This document shows positions 25,599 to 38,177 of a stretch of DNA of 64,000 nucleotides, in pieces (positions within the stretch are counted from its first letter, which is position 1; each line of letters opens with the position of its first letter). The notes beneath the pieces were generated by a model. That model worked only from the letters and a program-made list of their open reading frames with translations. It did no database searches and was not told where the DNA came from. The stretch is from Pseudomonadota bacterium. Its GTDB lineage: Bacteria > Desulfobacterota > Desulfovibrionia > Desulfovibrionales > Desulfovibrionaceae. Position numbers and translations under genes: made by a program. The stretch is taken from the NCBI GenBank assembly GCA_018816865.1, contig JAHIUW010000029.1:27232-91231 (forward strand), given 5' to 3'.

Positions 25599-26204
25599 TT
25601 AGGGCAGGATGTCGAAGGCGGTTCCGAAGGGTCCTTTGAAAACGAATTCGGACAACGACCTGCGTTGACGCCCAGTGGTCTCCATGACTTTGAGTTCATT
25701 GGGCAGGGTGTCCGGGTCACCGGGGTAGCCCAGGGCGATGGCCGCCACGGGTTCGTAGTTCTCGGGGATGGAAAAACTTTCGCGGGCCTTGTCCTGGCTG
25801 AATCCCGCCATCTGGTGCACGAGGATGCCCCTGGAGACGGCCTGCACGGTGAACTGGGCTATGGCCTGGCCCACGTCATGCATGGCATGGCGGTTGGGCT
25901 TGTCACTCTGGCTGAAGGTTGTGCGCGCAATGGACAGCATCAGCACGGGGGCGCTGTCTGCCCACTTCTGGTTGCCGGGAAGCAGGCACTCGAACAGCCG
26001 AGCATACTGTTTGTCATCGGCCTTTTGGGCCATGATGAAGAACCAGGGCTGGTCGTTGTAGCACGATGGTGCCCAGCGCGCGGCCTCGAATAGGGACAGC
26101 AGGTCTTCGCGGGGCACGGGGCGGCTGGCGAAGGCCCTGGGACTCCAGCGGTCACGTAGCGGTTCGAGGACCGGATGGTCGGTCGCTGCGGCCTTGACGT
26201 GCAT
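25599..26204 (-). CDS. Nitroreductase-family flavoprotein
   Basis: A 201-residue protein of the FMN-dependent nitroreductase family, which reduces nitro compounds, quinones or flavins with NAD(P)H. The N-terminal region shows RDRWSPRAF and the flavin-contacting ARWAPSCYNDQPWFFI. The middle helix DVGQAIAQFTVQAVSRGILVH and the late VAAIALGYPGDP are typical. It is the first gene of a reverse-strand pair with the metallo-beta-lactamase-fold gene. No substrate is indicated by the context. Confidence 0.88.
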   Translation of the reverse strand: MHVKAAATDHPVLEPLRDRWSPRAFASRPVPREDLLSLFEAARWAPSCYNDQPWFFIMAQKADDKQYARLFECLLPGNQKWADSAPVLMLSIARTTFSQSDKPNRHAMHDVGQAIAQFTVQAVSRGILVHQMAGFSQDKARESFSIPENYEPVAAIALGYPGDPDTLPNELKVMETTGRQRRSLSEFVFKGPFGTAFDILP

Positions 26205-26413
26205 GATGTCCTCCTGTCGCCCTGGATGGTTCGCGGTTTGGGGTCGTGGCTAGTGTAGACGCGGGAGGAGCGAAGTCAACCCAGCTGTTTACTTGGGATT
26301 GGCCGTGGCAGCCTGGGATTCCGATTATTCCGAGGCTTCAGTGTTTGATGTTCGGGCCGAACTGTTTTACGGTGCTTCGTTACGCCCCATCTAACATTGA
26401 TGAGAGAGACTCT

Positions 26414-27544
26414 ATGAGCCATGTACTCGGCCTGAAGTTCAACGACTACGGCCAGATATATTATTTTAATTCCGGTGCATTCGTGGTTTGCAAGTCAGAC
26501 CGCGTCATCGTCAAGACGGAGCAGGGCATGGGTCTGGGCTCCGTGGTGACCGTCTCCGAGGATCGCCCCGAAAGCGTCGGCGAAGAGGAATTGAAGACCA
26601 TCTTCAGGCTGGCCACTGAGGAGGACCTGGCAACCGAGGCTGAGAACCTTGAATTGGCCAGGGAAGCCTACAGGTTATGCCGAGACTGCGTCCGACAGCT
26701 CGAGCTGGAGATGAAGCTCGTGGACGTGGAGGTCTTTTTTGACCGCGGCAAGATGATCTTTTACTTCACTGCCCCGGGCCGGATCGATTTCCGGGAGTTG
26801 GTCAAGGAACTGGTCAAGACCTACCGTACCCGCATTGAGCTCAGGCAGATCGGAGTGCGCCACGAGACCCAGATGCTGGGAGCCGTGGGCAATTGCGGCA
26901 TGGTGGCCTGCTGTCGGCGGTTCATGCGCAAGTTCAATCCCGTGACCATCAAGATGGCCAAGGAACAGAACCTGTTCCTGAATCCCACCAAGATTTCCGG
27001 TATCTGCGGACGCCTTTTGTGCTGCCTGTCCTTTGAGGAAGAGAACTATCAGATCTTCTACAAGCGCTGTCCCAGAATCGGCAAGCGCATGGATACCGAC
27101 CAGGGGTTGATGAAGGTCATGCGGGCCAATTTCTTCCGCAACAGCGTGACCGTGTTCAGCGAGCTCGGGGAGGAACTGGATTTCACCCTGGACGAGTGGG
27201 ATGCCCTGAACCCCAGGCGTTACGACCCCAGCATCCCGCGGCCCGAACCCGCTGCGCCGATCGAACCCAAGAGTCCCCCGCGCCGGGGCGGCAGACCCGC
27301 ACCCCCCAGGGGGGCTGGAAAACCGCGTCCTGTGCGAGAGGAAAAGCCTCAGCCGCCGGACGAGGTGCAACCCGCGTTGGTCGAGGAAGTGCCCGTCGCT
27401 GACTCCGTGGCCGAAACGGCCACTCCCGAGCAGGCTCCGGCGACCCCGGACAGCGTGCGTGACGCGGACGGTGCTTCCAAGGATCACAAACCCCGCCGCC
27501 GTAAGCGGCGCCGTCGGCCCAAAAGGCCTAAGACAGAAGAATAG
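26414..27544 (+). CDS. ricT: PSP1-domain protein RicT (YaaT-like)
   Basis: A 376-residue protein. ATG 26414 is chosen because the family N-terminus (VLGLKFNDYGQIYYF) follows. Residues about 1-265 are the PSP1 core with Cys motifs GNCGMVACCRRF and SGICGRLLCCLSFE, the residues that bind Fe-S in RicT-type complexes of Firmicutes. From about residue 280 there is a Pro-rich linker and a very basic end (KPRRRKRRRRPKRPK), likely to contact nucleic acid. In Bacillus the complex assists RNase Y processing; the role here is inferred. metG follows 33 bases downstream, a common pairing. Confidence 0.88.
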   Translation: MSHVLGLKFNDYGQIYYFNSGAFVVCKSDRVIVKTEQGMGLGSVVTVSEDRPESVGEEELKTIFRLATEEDLATEAENLELAREAYRLCRDCVRQLELEMKLVDVEVFFDRGKMIFYFTAPGRIDFRELVKELVKTYRTRIELRQIGVRHETQMLGAVGNCGMVACCRRFMRKFNPVTIKMAKEQNLFLNPTKISGICGRLLCCLSFEEENYQIFYKRCPRIGKRMDTDQGLMKVMRANFFRNSVTVFSELGEELDFTLDEWDALNPRRYDPSIPRPEPAAPIEPKSPPRRGGRPAPPRGAGKPRPVREEKPQPPDEVQPALVEEVPVADSVAETATPEQAPATPDSVRDADGASKDHKPRRRKRRRRPKRPKTEE

Positions 27545-27577
27545 AGGCCGCGACGCGGCATGAAAAGGAGAGCGGCC

Positions 27578-29548
27578 TTGGATCGGTTTTTCATCACCAC
27601 GCCCATCTATTACGTCAATGCCAAGCCCCACCTGGGGCATGCCTATACGACCATTGTGGCGGACAGCATCGCCCGCTATCACCGCCTTGCCGGTCACGAA
27701 ACATTTTTCCTGACCGGCACCGACGAACATGGCGACAAGATCGTCGAGGCCGCGGCAAAGGCGGGCAGCAGCCCGCAGCAGTATGTGGACACCATCAGCG
27801 AGCAGTTCCGCTCCCTGTTGCCCGAGCTGCAAATTTCCAACGATGATTTCATCCGCACCACCGAGGAGCGTCACAAGCAGGTGGTCCGGGACATCCTGCA
27901 GCGGGTGTACGACGCGGGTGACATCTACCTCTCCGAGTACGAAGGCCGCTACTGCACCGGTTGCGAACAGTTCCTGACGGACAAGGATCTGGATGCGAAT
28001 GGCCTGTGTCCGGATCATAAGGTCGCGCCCACGGTCATCAAGGAGAAGAACTATTTCTTCCGCATGTCCAAGTACCAGGACTGGTTGAAGCAGCACATCC
28101 AGGACAATCCCGAGTTCATCCGCCCCGAGCACTATCGCAACGAGGTCCTGTCCATGCTGGACATGGGTGTGCTCGATGACCTGTGCATCTCCCGTCCCAA
28201 GTCCAGACTGGACTGGGGCATCGAGCTGCCTTTCGACTCCGGGTACGTGACCTACGTCTGGTTCGACGCGCTGATCAACTACATCACGGGCCTGGGGGGA
28301 CCGGACAGCGAGAATTTCTCCAAGTTCTGGCCGCGCGCCAACCATCTGGTCGCCAAAGACATCCTGAAGCCTCACGCCATCTTTTGGCCCACGATGCTCA
28401 AGGCCGCCGGGTTCGAGCCTTATCAGAATCTGAATGTTCACGGCTACTGGCTGATGCAGGACACCAAGATGTCCAAGTCCCTGGGCAATGTGGTCGAGCC
28501 GCTGGCCATGCGGGACACCTATGGGCTGGACGCTTTCCGTTATTTTCTGCTGCGCGAGATGCGCTTCGGCCGTGACGCCTCGTTTTCCGAACGGGCCCTG
28601 GTGGGACGGCTGAACGCCGACTTGGCCAACGACCTGGGCAATCTGTTCTCGCGCGTCTTGTCCATGACGCACAAATACTTCGGCGGCGAGGTCCCGGCCA
28701 TGGGGCAGCGCAGCCACGCCGAGGATGTGGAGATTTTGGATCTGGCCCTGAACAGCTTTGCGAACTATCAGCAGTTGTTCCCCCGCTTCCAGTTTGGTCG
28801 GGCCCTGGAGGCCCTGTGGGAGCTTGTACGCGGGCTGAACAAATATGTGGATGTCACCGCCCCCTGGACCCTGTTCAAGAACGGCGAGACCGAGCGTCTG
28901 GCCATGGTCATCGGGACGTTGCTGGGGTTGATGCGCAAGATCGCCCTGCATATCTGGCCGGTGATGCCGCAGACCGCCGAGACCATGTTTGCCCAACTGG
29001 GTGGGGAGTTCGACCCCTCGGCCATTGATCTGGGCAAGGAGGCCGAGGCCTTCGGTGACTTTCTGCAGACCGGCACGAGGCTGGCCAAGGCCTCCAACCT
29101 CTTCCCGCGCGTGGAGTTTAAGGAGGTCGAGTCCGGGGGACAGGCGGAGCCCAGGCAGGACAACCCCAAGAAGGACAAACAGCCCAAGCAGCCCAAGACG
29201 CAGCAGCCCGCACCCGAGGTCGGCATTGCCGAATTCGCGGATTTCCAGAAGCTGGACCTGCGTCTGGGGACCGTGCTCAGTGCCGAGCCTCATCCGGAGG
29301 CGGACAGGCTGTATGTGGTCAAGATCGACCTGGGTGAGCCGCAGCCGCGCCAGGTGGTGGCGGGCCTGCGTGAACACCTGGAGGTTGAATTCCTCGTCGG
29401 GCGGCAGGTGGTCGTGGTGGCCAACCTGGCGCCGCGCAAGCTGCGGGGGGTCGAGTCCCAGGGAATGATCATGGCTGTGAAGGACAAGGATGGCCTGCAA
29501 TTGTTGACTGCGACTGGCTTGGTGGAGAACGGCAGCAAGGTTTCGTAA
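27578..29548 (+). CDS. metG: Methionyl-tRNA synthetase
   Basis: Charges tRNA-Met. TTG 27578 is preferred over ATG 27560 because AAGGAG (27564-27569) lies between them at the right distance. The 656 residues have the HIGH-type motif HLGHAYT, a zinc knuckle with CTGC then a single C in NGLCPDH, and KMSKS. After a Lys/Gln/Pro-rich linker (about 535-550) comes a C-terminal Trbp111-type tRNA-binding domain (FQKLDLRLGTVLSAEPHPEA onward) that dimerises the enzyme. It probably shares a transcript with ricT. Confidence 0.95.
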   Translation: MDRFFITTPIYYVNAKPHLGHAYTTIVADSIARYHRLAGHETFFLTGTDEHGDKIVEAAAKAGSSPQQYVDTISEQFRSLLPELQISNDDFIRTTEERHKQVVRDILQRVYDAGDIYLSEYEGRYCTGCEQFLTDKDLDANGLCPDHKVAPTVIKEKNYFFRMSKYQDWLKQHIQDNPEFIRPEHYRNEVLSMLDMGVLDDLCISRPKSRLDWGIELPFDSGYVTYVWFDALINYITGLGGPDSENFSKFWPRANHLVAKDILKPHAIFWPTMLKAAGFEPYQNLNVHGYWLMQDTKMSKSLGNVVEPLAMRDTYGLDAFRYFLLREMRFGRDASFSERALVGRLNADLANDLGNLFSRVLSMTHKYFGGEVPAMGQRSHAEDVEILDLALNSFANYQQLFPRFQFGRALEALWELVRGLNKYVDVTAPWTLFKNGETERLAMVIGTLLGLMRKIALHIWPVMPQTAETMFAQLGGEFDPSAIDLGKEAEAFGDFLQTGTRLAKASNLFPRVEFKEVESGGQAEPRQDNPKKDKQPKQPKTQQPAPEVGIAEFADFQKLDLRLGTVLSAEPHPEADRLYVVKIDLGEPQPRQVVAGLREHLEVEFLVGRQVVVVANLAPRKLRGVESQGMIMAVKDKDGLQLLTATGLVENGSKVS

Positions 29549-29593
29549 GTTCGGGGGCGTTTTGACGCCCCGTTGCATTGCAGGGCGTGGCGC

Positions 29594-30619
29594 ATGCGGA
29601 TTCTGAACATCGACGGCGGATATTTCATCCGGGTTCTGCGGGAGATGGGGCACGAGGTGCTCAGCGTGGGCCGCGAGGGATGCTGTGACCTTGTGCTGGA
29701 TGAGGTCGCGTCGTTGCGCAGGCTCATGGAATTTCTGGAGTCCAGGGCATTTCGCCCTGACCTGGTGCTCTGGGCCGACAACTGCCGGCCTCCTTCGGTG
29801 ATTGGGTTCGAGTCCCTGCCCGCGCCCTGCATCGGATTTTCCATCGATCAGTACTGCAATCCGTGGCACCTCCCTTTTTCCGCGGCCTTCGACTTGATGC
29901 TGGTGGCCCAGAAGGATTATCGGGATATGTTCCAGCACCGTGACTTGCCACGTCCGGTGCAGTGGTTCCCGCTGTTCTGCAACCTTGCCAAGGACGTTGA
30001 CCTTGGTGCGGAGCGGGATATCCCCGTCTCCTTCGTGGGCACCCTGAGCGGTTCCATCAATAAGGGGCGCATGGATTTTTTGAATGCCTTCAAGCGGTTT
30101 CAACCCGTGTTCCTGCACCAGGGCCTGTATCCGCCCGTGTATGGGCGCAGCCGGATTGTGGTCAATCAGTCCGCAGCGGGGGAAATCAATTTCAGGACCT
30201 TTGAGGCCGCTGCCTGCGGGGCGGCGGTGCTGACCGAAGACATTGCCAACGGACAGGCGGAGATCTTCACCCCCGGCGAGACCGTGCTGACCTATCCTCG
30301 TGGGGATGCCGAGGCCGCCGCCCGCGTGGCCCGCGAATGGCTGGCTCGCCCGGAGGACTTGGCCCGTGTGGCCCGCGCCGGACGCGATCTGGTGCTTGCC
30401 GAACACAGCGACAGGGTGCGGGCCCAGGAGATCATCCGCCATGCCGAGCGCTTGACGAGCAAACATTCCTGGAAGTGGCGATTCGAGAACCAGGGGATTG
30501 TGCGGGGCGAATTGGCCAAGATGTTCACCATGCTGGGCTCGGACTGGGAGTTGCCCATTCCACTCGCCCTGCGGGACTGTTACGTCCGTCTGGCCGGGCG
30601 GTATCTGTCCGCGCAATGA
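29594..30619 (+). CDS. CgeB-like glycosyltransferase
   Basis: A 341-residue protein starting at ATG 29594 (MRILNIDGGYF). The N-terminal half is a DUF3880-type Rossmann domain with PDLVLWADNCRPPS. The C-terminal half resembles the CgeB/Glyco_trans_1_2 domain: VSFVGTLSG, NQSAAGEINFRTFEAAACGAAVLTED, then a helix-rich tail. Such enzymes are retaining sugar transferases, often for surface glycans or flagellin in this bacterial group. The acceptor is unknown. It follows metG by 45 bases, with a short hairpin between them. Confidence 0.78.
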   Translation: MRILNIDGGYFIRVLREMGHEVLSVGREGCCDLVLDEVASLRRLMEFLESRAFRPDLVLWADNCRPPSVIGFESLPAPCIGFSIDQYCNPWHLPFSAAFDLMLVAQKDYRDMFQHRDLPRPVQWFPLFCNLAKDVDLGAERDIPVSFVGTLSGSINKGRMDFLNAFKRFQPVFLHQGLYPPVYGRSRIVVNQSAAGEINFRTFEAAACGAAVLTEDIANGQAEIFTPGETVLTYPRGDAEAAARVAREWLARPEDLARVARAGRDLVLAEHSDRVRAQEIIRHAERLTSKHSWKWRFENQGIVRGELAKMFTMLGSDWELPIPLALRDCYVRLAGRYLSAQ

Positions 30620-30802
30620 TTGGTCCGGACGGCTGGGTTCTAGGGGTCTTTTCGCTGGACTCTCGGCCCGGCCTGAATTATAAAACCCGCAGCTTTTTTT
30701 ATGGGAAACGCCTGCCCTGATCCTCCCTTCTCAGGCCGATCCCGTAGCGTGTCCCGCCCAATCCGGGGGCGCGTTGCGATAACCCGAACACCCATCGAGC
30801 AC

Positions 30803-34033
<3,231 letters not shown>

Positions 34034-34100
34034 CACCTGGCGCAACTCAATCAGCCGGATCAACCTTCATCCAGCCGCGCCGACGTGGCGGGGAAGAGAT

Positions 34101-35516
34101 ATGAAACGTGAATTCTGTGGCCTGTTCGGCATTTACAACAATCCCGAAGCCGCACATATGACCTACCTTGGCCTCTACGCCCAGCAGCACCGGGGCCAGG
34201 AAAGCGCCGGCATCGTCACCTGGGATGCTGGCAAGCAATTCATCCGCGAACAGAAGGGCATGGGCCTGGTGGCGGACGTGTTCAACGAGCGCCACCTGCA
34301 AAAGGAATTGAAGGGCGACATCGCCGTGGGCCACGTGCGCTATTCCACCACCGGGGCCTCGCTGATCCGCAATGCCCAGCCCTTTCTGGTGAGCTTCGGC
34401 GACCTGCAGCTGGCCATCGCCCACAACGGCAACCTGTCCAACTCCTCCATGCTGCGCGCTGAGCTGGAACATGCCGGGACCATCTTCCAGACCACCATGG
34501 ACACCGAGATCATCGTGCATCTCATTGCGCGCCATATGTCCAAGGAGGGCATGTGTATCGAGGATGCCGTGGCCGCCGCCTGTCGCCGGGTGGAGGGCGC
34601 GTTCTCGCTGCTCATCCTGGCCAATGACAAGCTCATCGCCCTGAAGGACCCCAACGGCTTCAGGCCCCTGGCCTTCGGACGCATGGGCGATTCCTACGTC
34701 TTCGCCAGCGAGACCTGCGCCTTTGACCTGCTGGAGGCCGAGTTCCTGCGGCCGGTGGAGCCTGGCGAGATGGTGGTCATCGACCGCGAGGGGGTGCGAA
34801 GCCTGCGCTACTGCGAGCCCAACGGCCGCAGCCAGTGCATCTTCGAGCTGATCTATTTCGCCCGCCCGGATTCCAACATCTTCGATCAGAACGTCTACCA
34901 GTGTCGCAAGGCCATGGGCGCAGCCCTGGCGCGTGAGTGCCCGGTGGACGCCGATTTCGTGATGCCCTTCCCCGACTCGGGCAACTACGCCAGCGTGGGC
35001 TATGCCCAGGAATCGGGTCTGCCCCTGGAGTTGTGCATGATCCGCAATCACTACGTGGGGCGGACCTTCATCAAACCCTCCCAGGGCGAACGCGACTTCT
35101 CCACCAACATGAAGCTGAACCCCGTGCGCAGCATGGTGGAAGGCAAGTCCATCCTGGTGGTGGAAGACTCCATCGTGCGCGGGACCACCATCCGCACGCG
35201 CATCAAAAAACTCAGGGACCTGGGCGCGCGCGAGATCCACATGCGCGTCTCCTGTCCGCCCATTAAGTACGGCTGCTACTACGGCATCGACTTTCCCTCC
35301 CAGGACCAGTTGATTGCCGCGCAGATGAGTGTCCAGGAGATCGCCGAGGTGATCGGCCTGGACAGCCTGCACTACCTGAGCATCGAGGGGCTCTTGTCCT
35401 CGGTGCAGAATCCCAAGGATTTCTGCCTGGCCTGTTTCAATGGCGAGTATCCTGTGGCACCTTGCCTTGGTGTGAACAAGGAATGCCTGGAAACGATCCA
35501 AGGCATGAAGTCCTAG
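34101..35516 (+). CDS. purF: Amidophosphoribosyltransferase
   Basis: First committed step of purine synthesis: PRPP plus glutamine gives phosphoribosylamine. The 471 residues have an N-terminal class II glutaminase (CGLFGIYNNPEAA, AQQHRGQESAGI, GHVRYST, HNGNLSN) and a C-terminal phosphoribosyltransferase with the PRPP loop VVEDSIVRGTT. The nucleophile Cys is residue 6, so a five-residue propeptide MKREF must be removed. It lies 67 bases after carB and 11 before kdsD. Confidence 0.95.
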   Translation: MKREFCGLFGIYNNPEAAHMTYLGLYAQQHRGQESAGIVTWDAGKQFIREQKGMGLVADVFNERHLQKELKGDIAVGHVRYSTTGASLIRNAQPFLVSFGDLQLAIAHNGNLSNSSMLRAELEHAGTIFQTTMDTEIIVHLIARHMSKEGMCIEDAVAAACRRVEGAFSLLILANDKLIALKDPNGFRPLAFGRMGDSYVFASETCAFDLLEAEFLRPVEPGEMVVIDREGVRSLRYCEPNGRSQCIFELIYFARPDSNIFDQNVYQCRKAMGAALARECPVDADFVMPFPDSGNYASVGYAQESGLPLELCMIRNHYVGRTFIKPSQGERDFSTNMKLNPVRSMVEGKSILVVEDSIVRGTTIRTRIKKLRDLGAREIHMRVSCPPIKYGCYYGIDFPSQDQLIAAQMSVQEIAEVIGLDSLHYLSIEGLLSSVQNPKDFCLACFNGEYPVAPCLGVNKECLETIQGMKS

Positions 35517-35527
35517 GAGGATCGAGC

Positions 35528-36520
35528 ATGGGACCCAAAGCCCGGGAGCGGGATTGGCTGGCATTGGCCCGTGAGACCATCGATGTCGAAGCCCAGGGGC
35601 TGGTGCACGTCCGGGATCGGTTGGATGACGGCTTTGTCATGGCCTTGGAGATGCTGGCCGACTGCAAGGGTCGGGTCGTGGTCACGGGCATCGGCAAGTC
35701 CGGGCTCGTGGGCCGCAAGATTGCGGCCACCCTGTCCAGTACGGGCACCCCTTCTTTTTTTCTGCACCCCGTGGAAGGGGCCCACGGCGACCTGGGCATG
35801 CTCAGACCCGAGGATGTGGCCCTGGCCATCTCCAACAGCGGTGAGACAGACGAGCTGAATGCCATTCTGCCTGCCATGAAGGCCGCCGGGGTTCGGCTCA
35901 TCGTCATGACCGGCTGCCGTGATTCGACCATCGGCCGACTGGCCGACGTGGTCATCGATGCCGGAGTGGAGCGCGAGGCCTGCACCCTGAATCTCGCACC
36001 CACGGCCAGCACCACGGCGACCCTGGCCTTGGGCGACGCCCTGGCCGTGTGCCTCATCGAATGGAAATCCTTCAAGGCCGAAGATTTCAGGCGCTGCCAC
36101 CCGGGCGGCGCCCTGGGCCAGCGCCTGCGTCTGTCCGTGGCCGACCTGATGCATGTCGGGGACATCCCCGTGGCCCGGGAGAGCCTCCCCTTTGCCCAGG
36201 CCTTGGTCGCTTTGAGCCAAGGAGGGCTGGGAGCCCTGGCCCTGACCGACGGCGACGGGCGGCTGACGGGTATCCTGACCGATGGCGATGTGCGCCGCTC
36301 CCTGTGCGGTCCTCGTCCCGACCTTGAGGCCCAGGCCTCCGTGTTCATGACCAGGAAGCCCTCCTGCGCCGGGCCGGATTCCACGGCCGCCGAGGTCCTG
36401 GACCTGATGGAGGAAAAGGCCATCACCGTGGTGCCCATCGTGGACGGCGAGGGCCGGTTGACGGGCATGATCCATTTGCACGACCTGCTGGGCAAGGGAC
36501 TGCTCAAATTTTCCAGCTGA
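35528..36520 (+). CDS. kdsD: Arabinose-5-phosphate isomerase KdsD
   Basis: Converts ribulose-5-phosphate to arabinose-5-phosphate, the precursor of Kdo in the LPS core. ATG 35528 is chosen because AGGAGG lies just before it; the frame opens earlier inside purF. The 330 residues have an N-terminal SIS domain (VVVTGIGKSGLVGRKIAATL, ISNSGETDE, the HPGGALGQRL motif) and two C-terminal CBS repeats (SVADLMHVGDIPVA and AITVVPIVDGEGRL), the KpsF/GutQ/KdsD architecture. Confidence 0.94.
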   Translation: MGPKARERDWLALARETIDVEAQGLVHVRDRLDDGFVMALEMLADCKGRVVVTGIGKSGLVGRKIAATLSSTGTPSFFLHPVEGAHGDLGMLRPEDVALAISNSGETDELNAILPAMKAAGVRLIVMTGCRDSTIGRLADVVIDAGVEREACTLNLAPTASTTATLALGDALAVCLIEWKSFKAEDFRRCHPGGALGQRLRLSVADLMHVGDIPVARESLPFAQALVALSQGGLGALALTDGDGRLTGILTDGDVRRSLCGPRPDLEAQASVFMTRKPSCAGPDSTAAEVLDLMEEKAITVVPIVDGEGRLTGMIHLHDLLGKGLLKFSS

Positions 36521-36541
36521 CGGGAACCCTCGGAGACAGTG

Positions 36542-38176
36542 ATGAGCCTCAAAAACGACTCGCGCGAACAGGTGTTCTGGGGGTGCCGGCCGGATGTCTG
36601 GGCCGGCCTTCTCATTTTGGGCATCACGGCCCTGCGCCTCTGGTTCGTACTCTCCGGGCAACTGGATCTGGTCCAGGACGAGGCCCAGTACTGGGACTGG
36701 TCGCGCACCTTGCAGCTGTCCTATTTCACCAAGGGCCCGCTCATCGCCTATATCATCGGCGCGGGGTCCTGGCTGTTCGGCGACACCGCGCTGGGGGTGC
36801 GTTCCGGGGCCATCGCCGGATCGCTGCTCTCGCAGTGCATCCTGTATCTGGGGATCTCCCGCTCGTGGGGCAGGCCGCGTCTGGGCTTGTTGACCCTGGT
36901 GGTACTCAATAGCACGATTTTCTTCATGGCCTCCGGCGTGCTCATGACCACCGACAGCCCACTGATGGCCTGCTGGTGGGCGGCGTTGTTCGCCCTGTAC
37001 GAGGCCGGGCGCAGGCCCGAGCGCCTGTGGCCGTTTGTGGTGCTGGGCGTGGCCGTGGCCGTGGGCACCTGGGGCAAGTACATGATGCTGGCCTTTTCGG
37101 TGACCGCGATCCTCTATGGGTTGATGCTCATGCGGCGCATGCAGGCCGGTCGCCTTTTTTGGAAGCGGCTGTCGTGGGCCCTGTTGGCGGGTTCTGTTCT
37201 GGGGCTGCTGCCCATTCTGCTCTGGAATCTGGGCAATGATTTCGCAGGAATCAGACATGTGGCGCAATTGGGCGGCATGACGGGCAAGGGCTCTGAGGTC
37301 TGGCTGCGTTTTGACCGCTTTCCGGAATATTTCGGCAGCCAGTTGGGGCTGCTGCTGCCGTGGTGGTTCTGTTTCTGTGTCTACGGGGCCTGGGGGGTGC
37401 TGACGCGTCTCTTTGGCAGCCGGGCGCGTGCGGCCCGGGCCACCGAATCCCTGGAATACGGTCAGGCCGCACTCCTGGCCGTGGGCTTCTGGCCGATCTG
37501 GGGTTTCTTTGCCGTCTGGAGCGTCCACACCAAGGTCCATCCCAACTGGTCGGCCGTGAGCTATGCCTCAGGGCTGATCCTGGCAGCCGTTGTCTGGGAT
37601 GCGCTGTGGCGCGAGCTTTCGGGACGCGACTGGCGGGTCTGGCTGTGGCCGGTGGTGGGAGCCGCGTTGTTCGCCGTGTTCCTGGTGCAGGATCATCTGC
37701 CCATCCCCTGGAGGGTGGAGGGACGGGTTCCGTTCACTGAAACGAGCTTCGAATTCGAGAACCCTGCGCTGCATCTCAAGGGCTGGAGTGATCTGGGACG
37801 CGAGGTGGATGAACTCAGGCGGACTCGGTTCGAGGACCCGGACTCGGTGTTCCTGTTCGGCGATCACTATGACGTGACCTCGGCCCTGTCGTTCTTCGTG
37901 CCCGGGCAGCAGCGCGCGTACTGCGTGGCCACGGATCGCAGGCTGAATCAGTATGATCTGTGGTCAGGACCGGATTTGCCATTGGGTTCCGGGGCGATAT
38001 TTGTGCGCAAGGGCTTCGACAAGGGCTTGCTTCCCGAGGTGCCCCCGCTCTTTGATAATATCGAGGGAATGAACTATCAGTCTACCCATGATGGACGACC
38101 GGCGCGCAGGTTCACGATCTTTCTGTGCCATGGGTACAGGGGTGAATGGCCGCGCATGGTGGGCACGGAGTACTGA
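36542..38176 (+). CDS. GT39-family (PMT/ArnT-like) membrane glycosyltransferase
   Basis: A 544-residue integral membrane protein starting at ATG 36542 after CGGAG. About ten membrane spans fill residues 18-400, and a soluble periplasmic domain makes up the C-terminus. The first periplasmic loop holds LVQDEAQYWDWSR, the acidic DE motif of polyprenyl-phosphate-sugar-dependent GT39 enzymes. These transfer sugars from lipid carriers to lipid A or proteins. The adjacent kdsD favours an LPS target, but that is inference. It sits 21 bases after kdsD. Confidence 0.85.
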   Translation: MSLKNDSREQVFWGCRPDVWAGLLILGITALRLWFVLSGQLDLVQDEAQYWDWSRTLQLSYFTKGPLIAYIIGAGSWLFGDTALGVRSGAIAGSLLSQCILYLGISRSWGRPRLGLLTLVVLNSTIFFMASGVLMTTDSPLMACWWAALFALYEAGRRPERLWPFVVLGVAVAVGTWGKYMMLAFSVTAILYGLMLMRRMQAGRLFWKRLSWALLAGSVLGLLPILLWNLGNDFAGIRHVAQLGGMTGKGSEVWLRFDRFPEYFGSQLGLLLPWWFCFCVYGAWGVLTRLFGSRARAARATESLEYGQAALLAVGFWPIWGFFAVWSVHTKVHPNWSAVSYASGLILAAVVWDALWRELSGRDWRVWLWPVVGAALFAVFLVQDHLPIPWRVEGRVPFTETSFEFENPALHLKGWSDLGREVDELRRTRFEDPDSVFLFGDHYDVTSALSFFVPGQQRAYCVATDRRLNQYDLWSGPDLPLGSGAIFVRKGFDKGLLPEVPPLFDNIEGMNYQSTHDGRPARRFTIFLCHGYRGEWPRMVGTEY

Positions 38177-38177
38177 G

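Noticed and set aside
29549..29575. GGGGCG/CGCCCC hairpin after metG as a terminator
   Set aside because: The stem is short and no T run follows.
26675..30616. A 1313-codon open frame on the reverse strand across ricT, metG and the glycosyltransferase
   Set aside because: It is a shadow of high-GC codon use: it crosses three well-supported forward genes, and its translation shows no domain.
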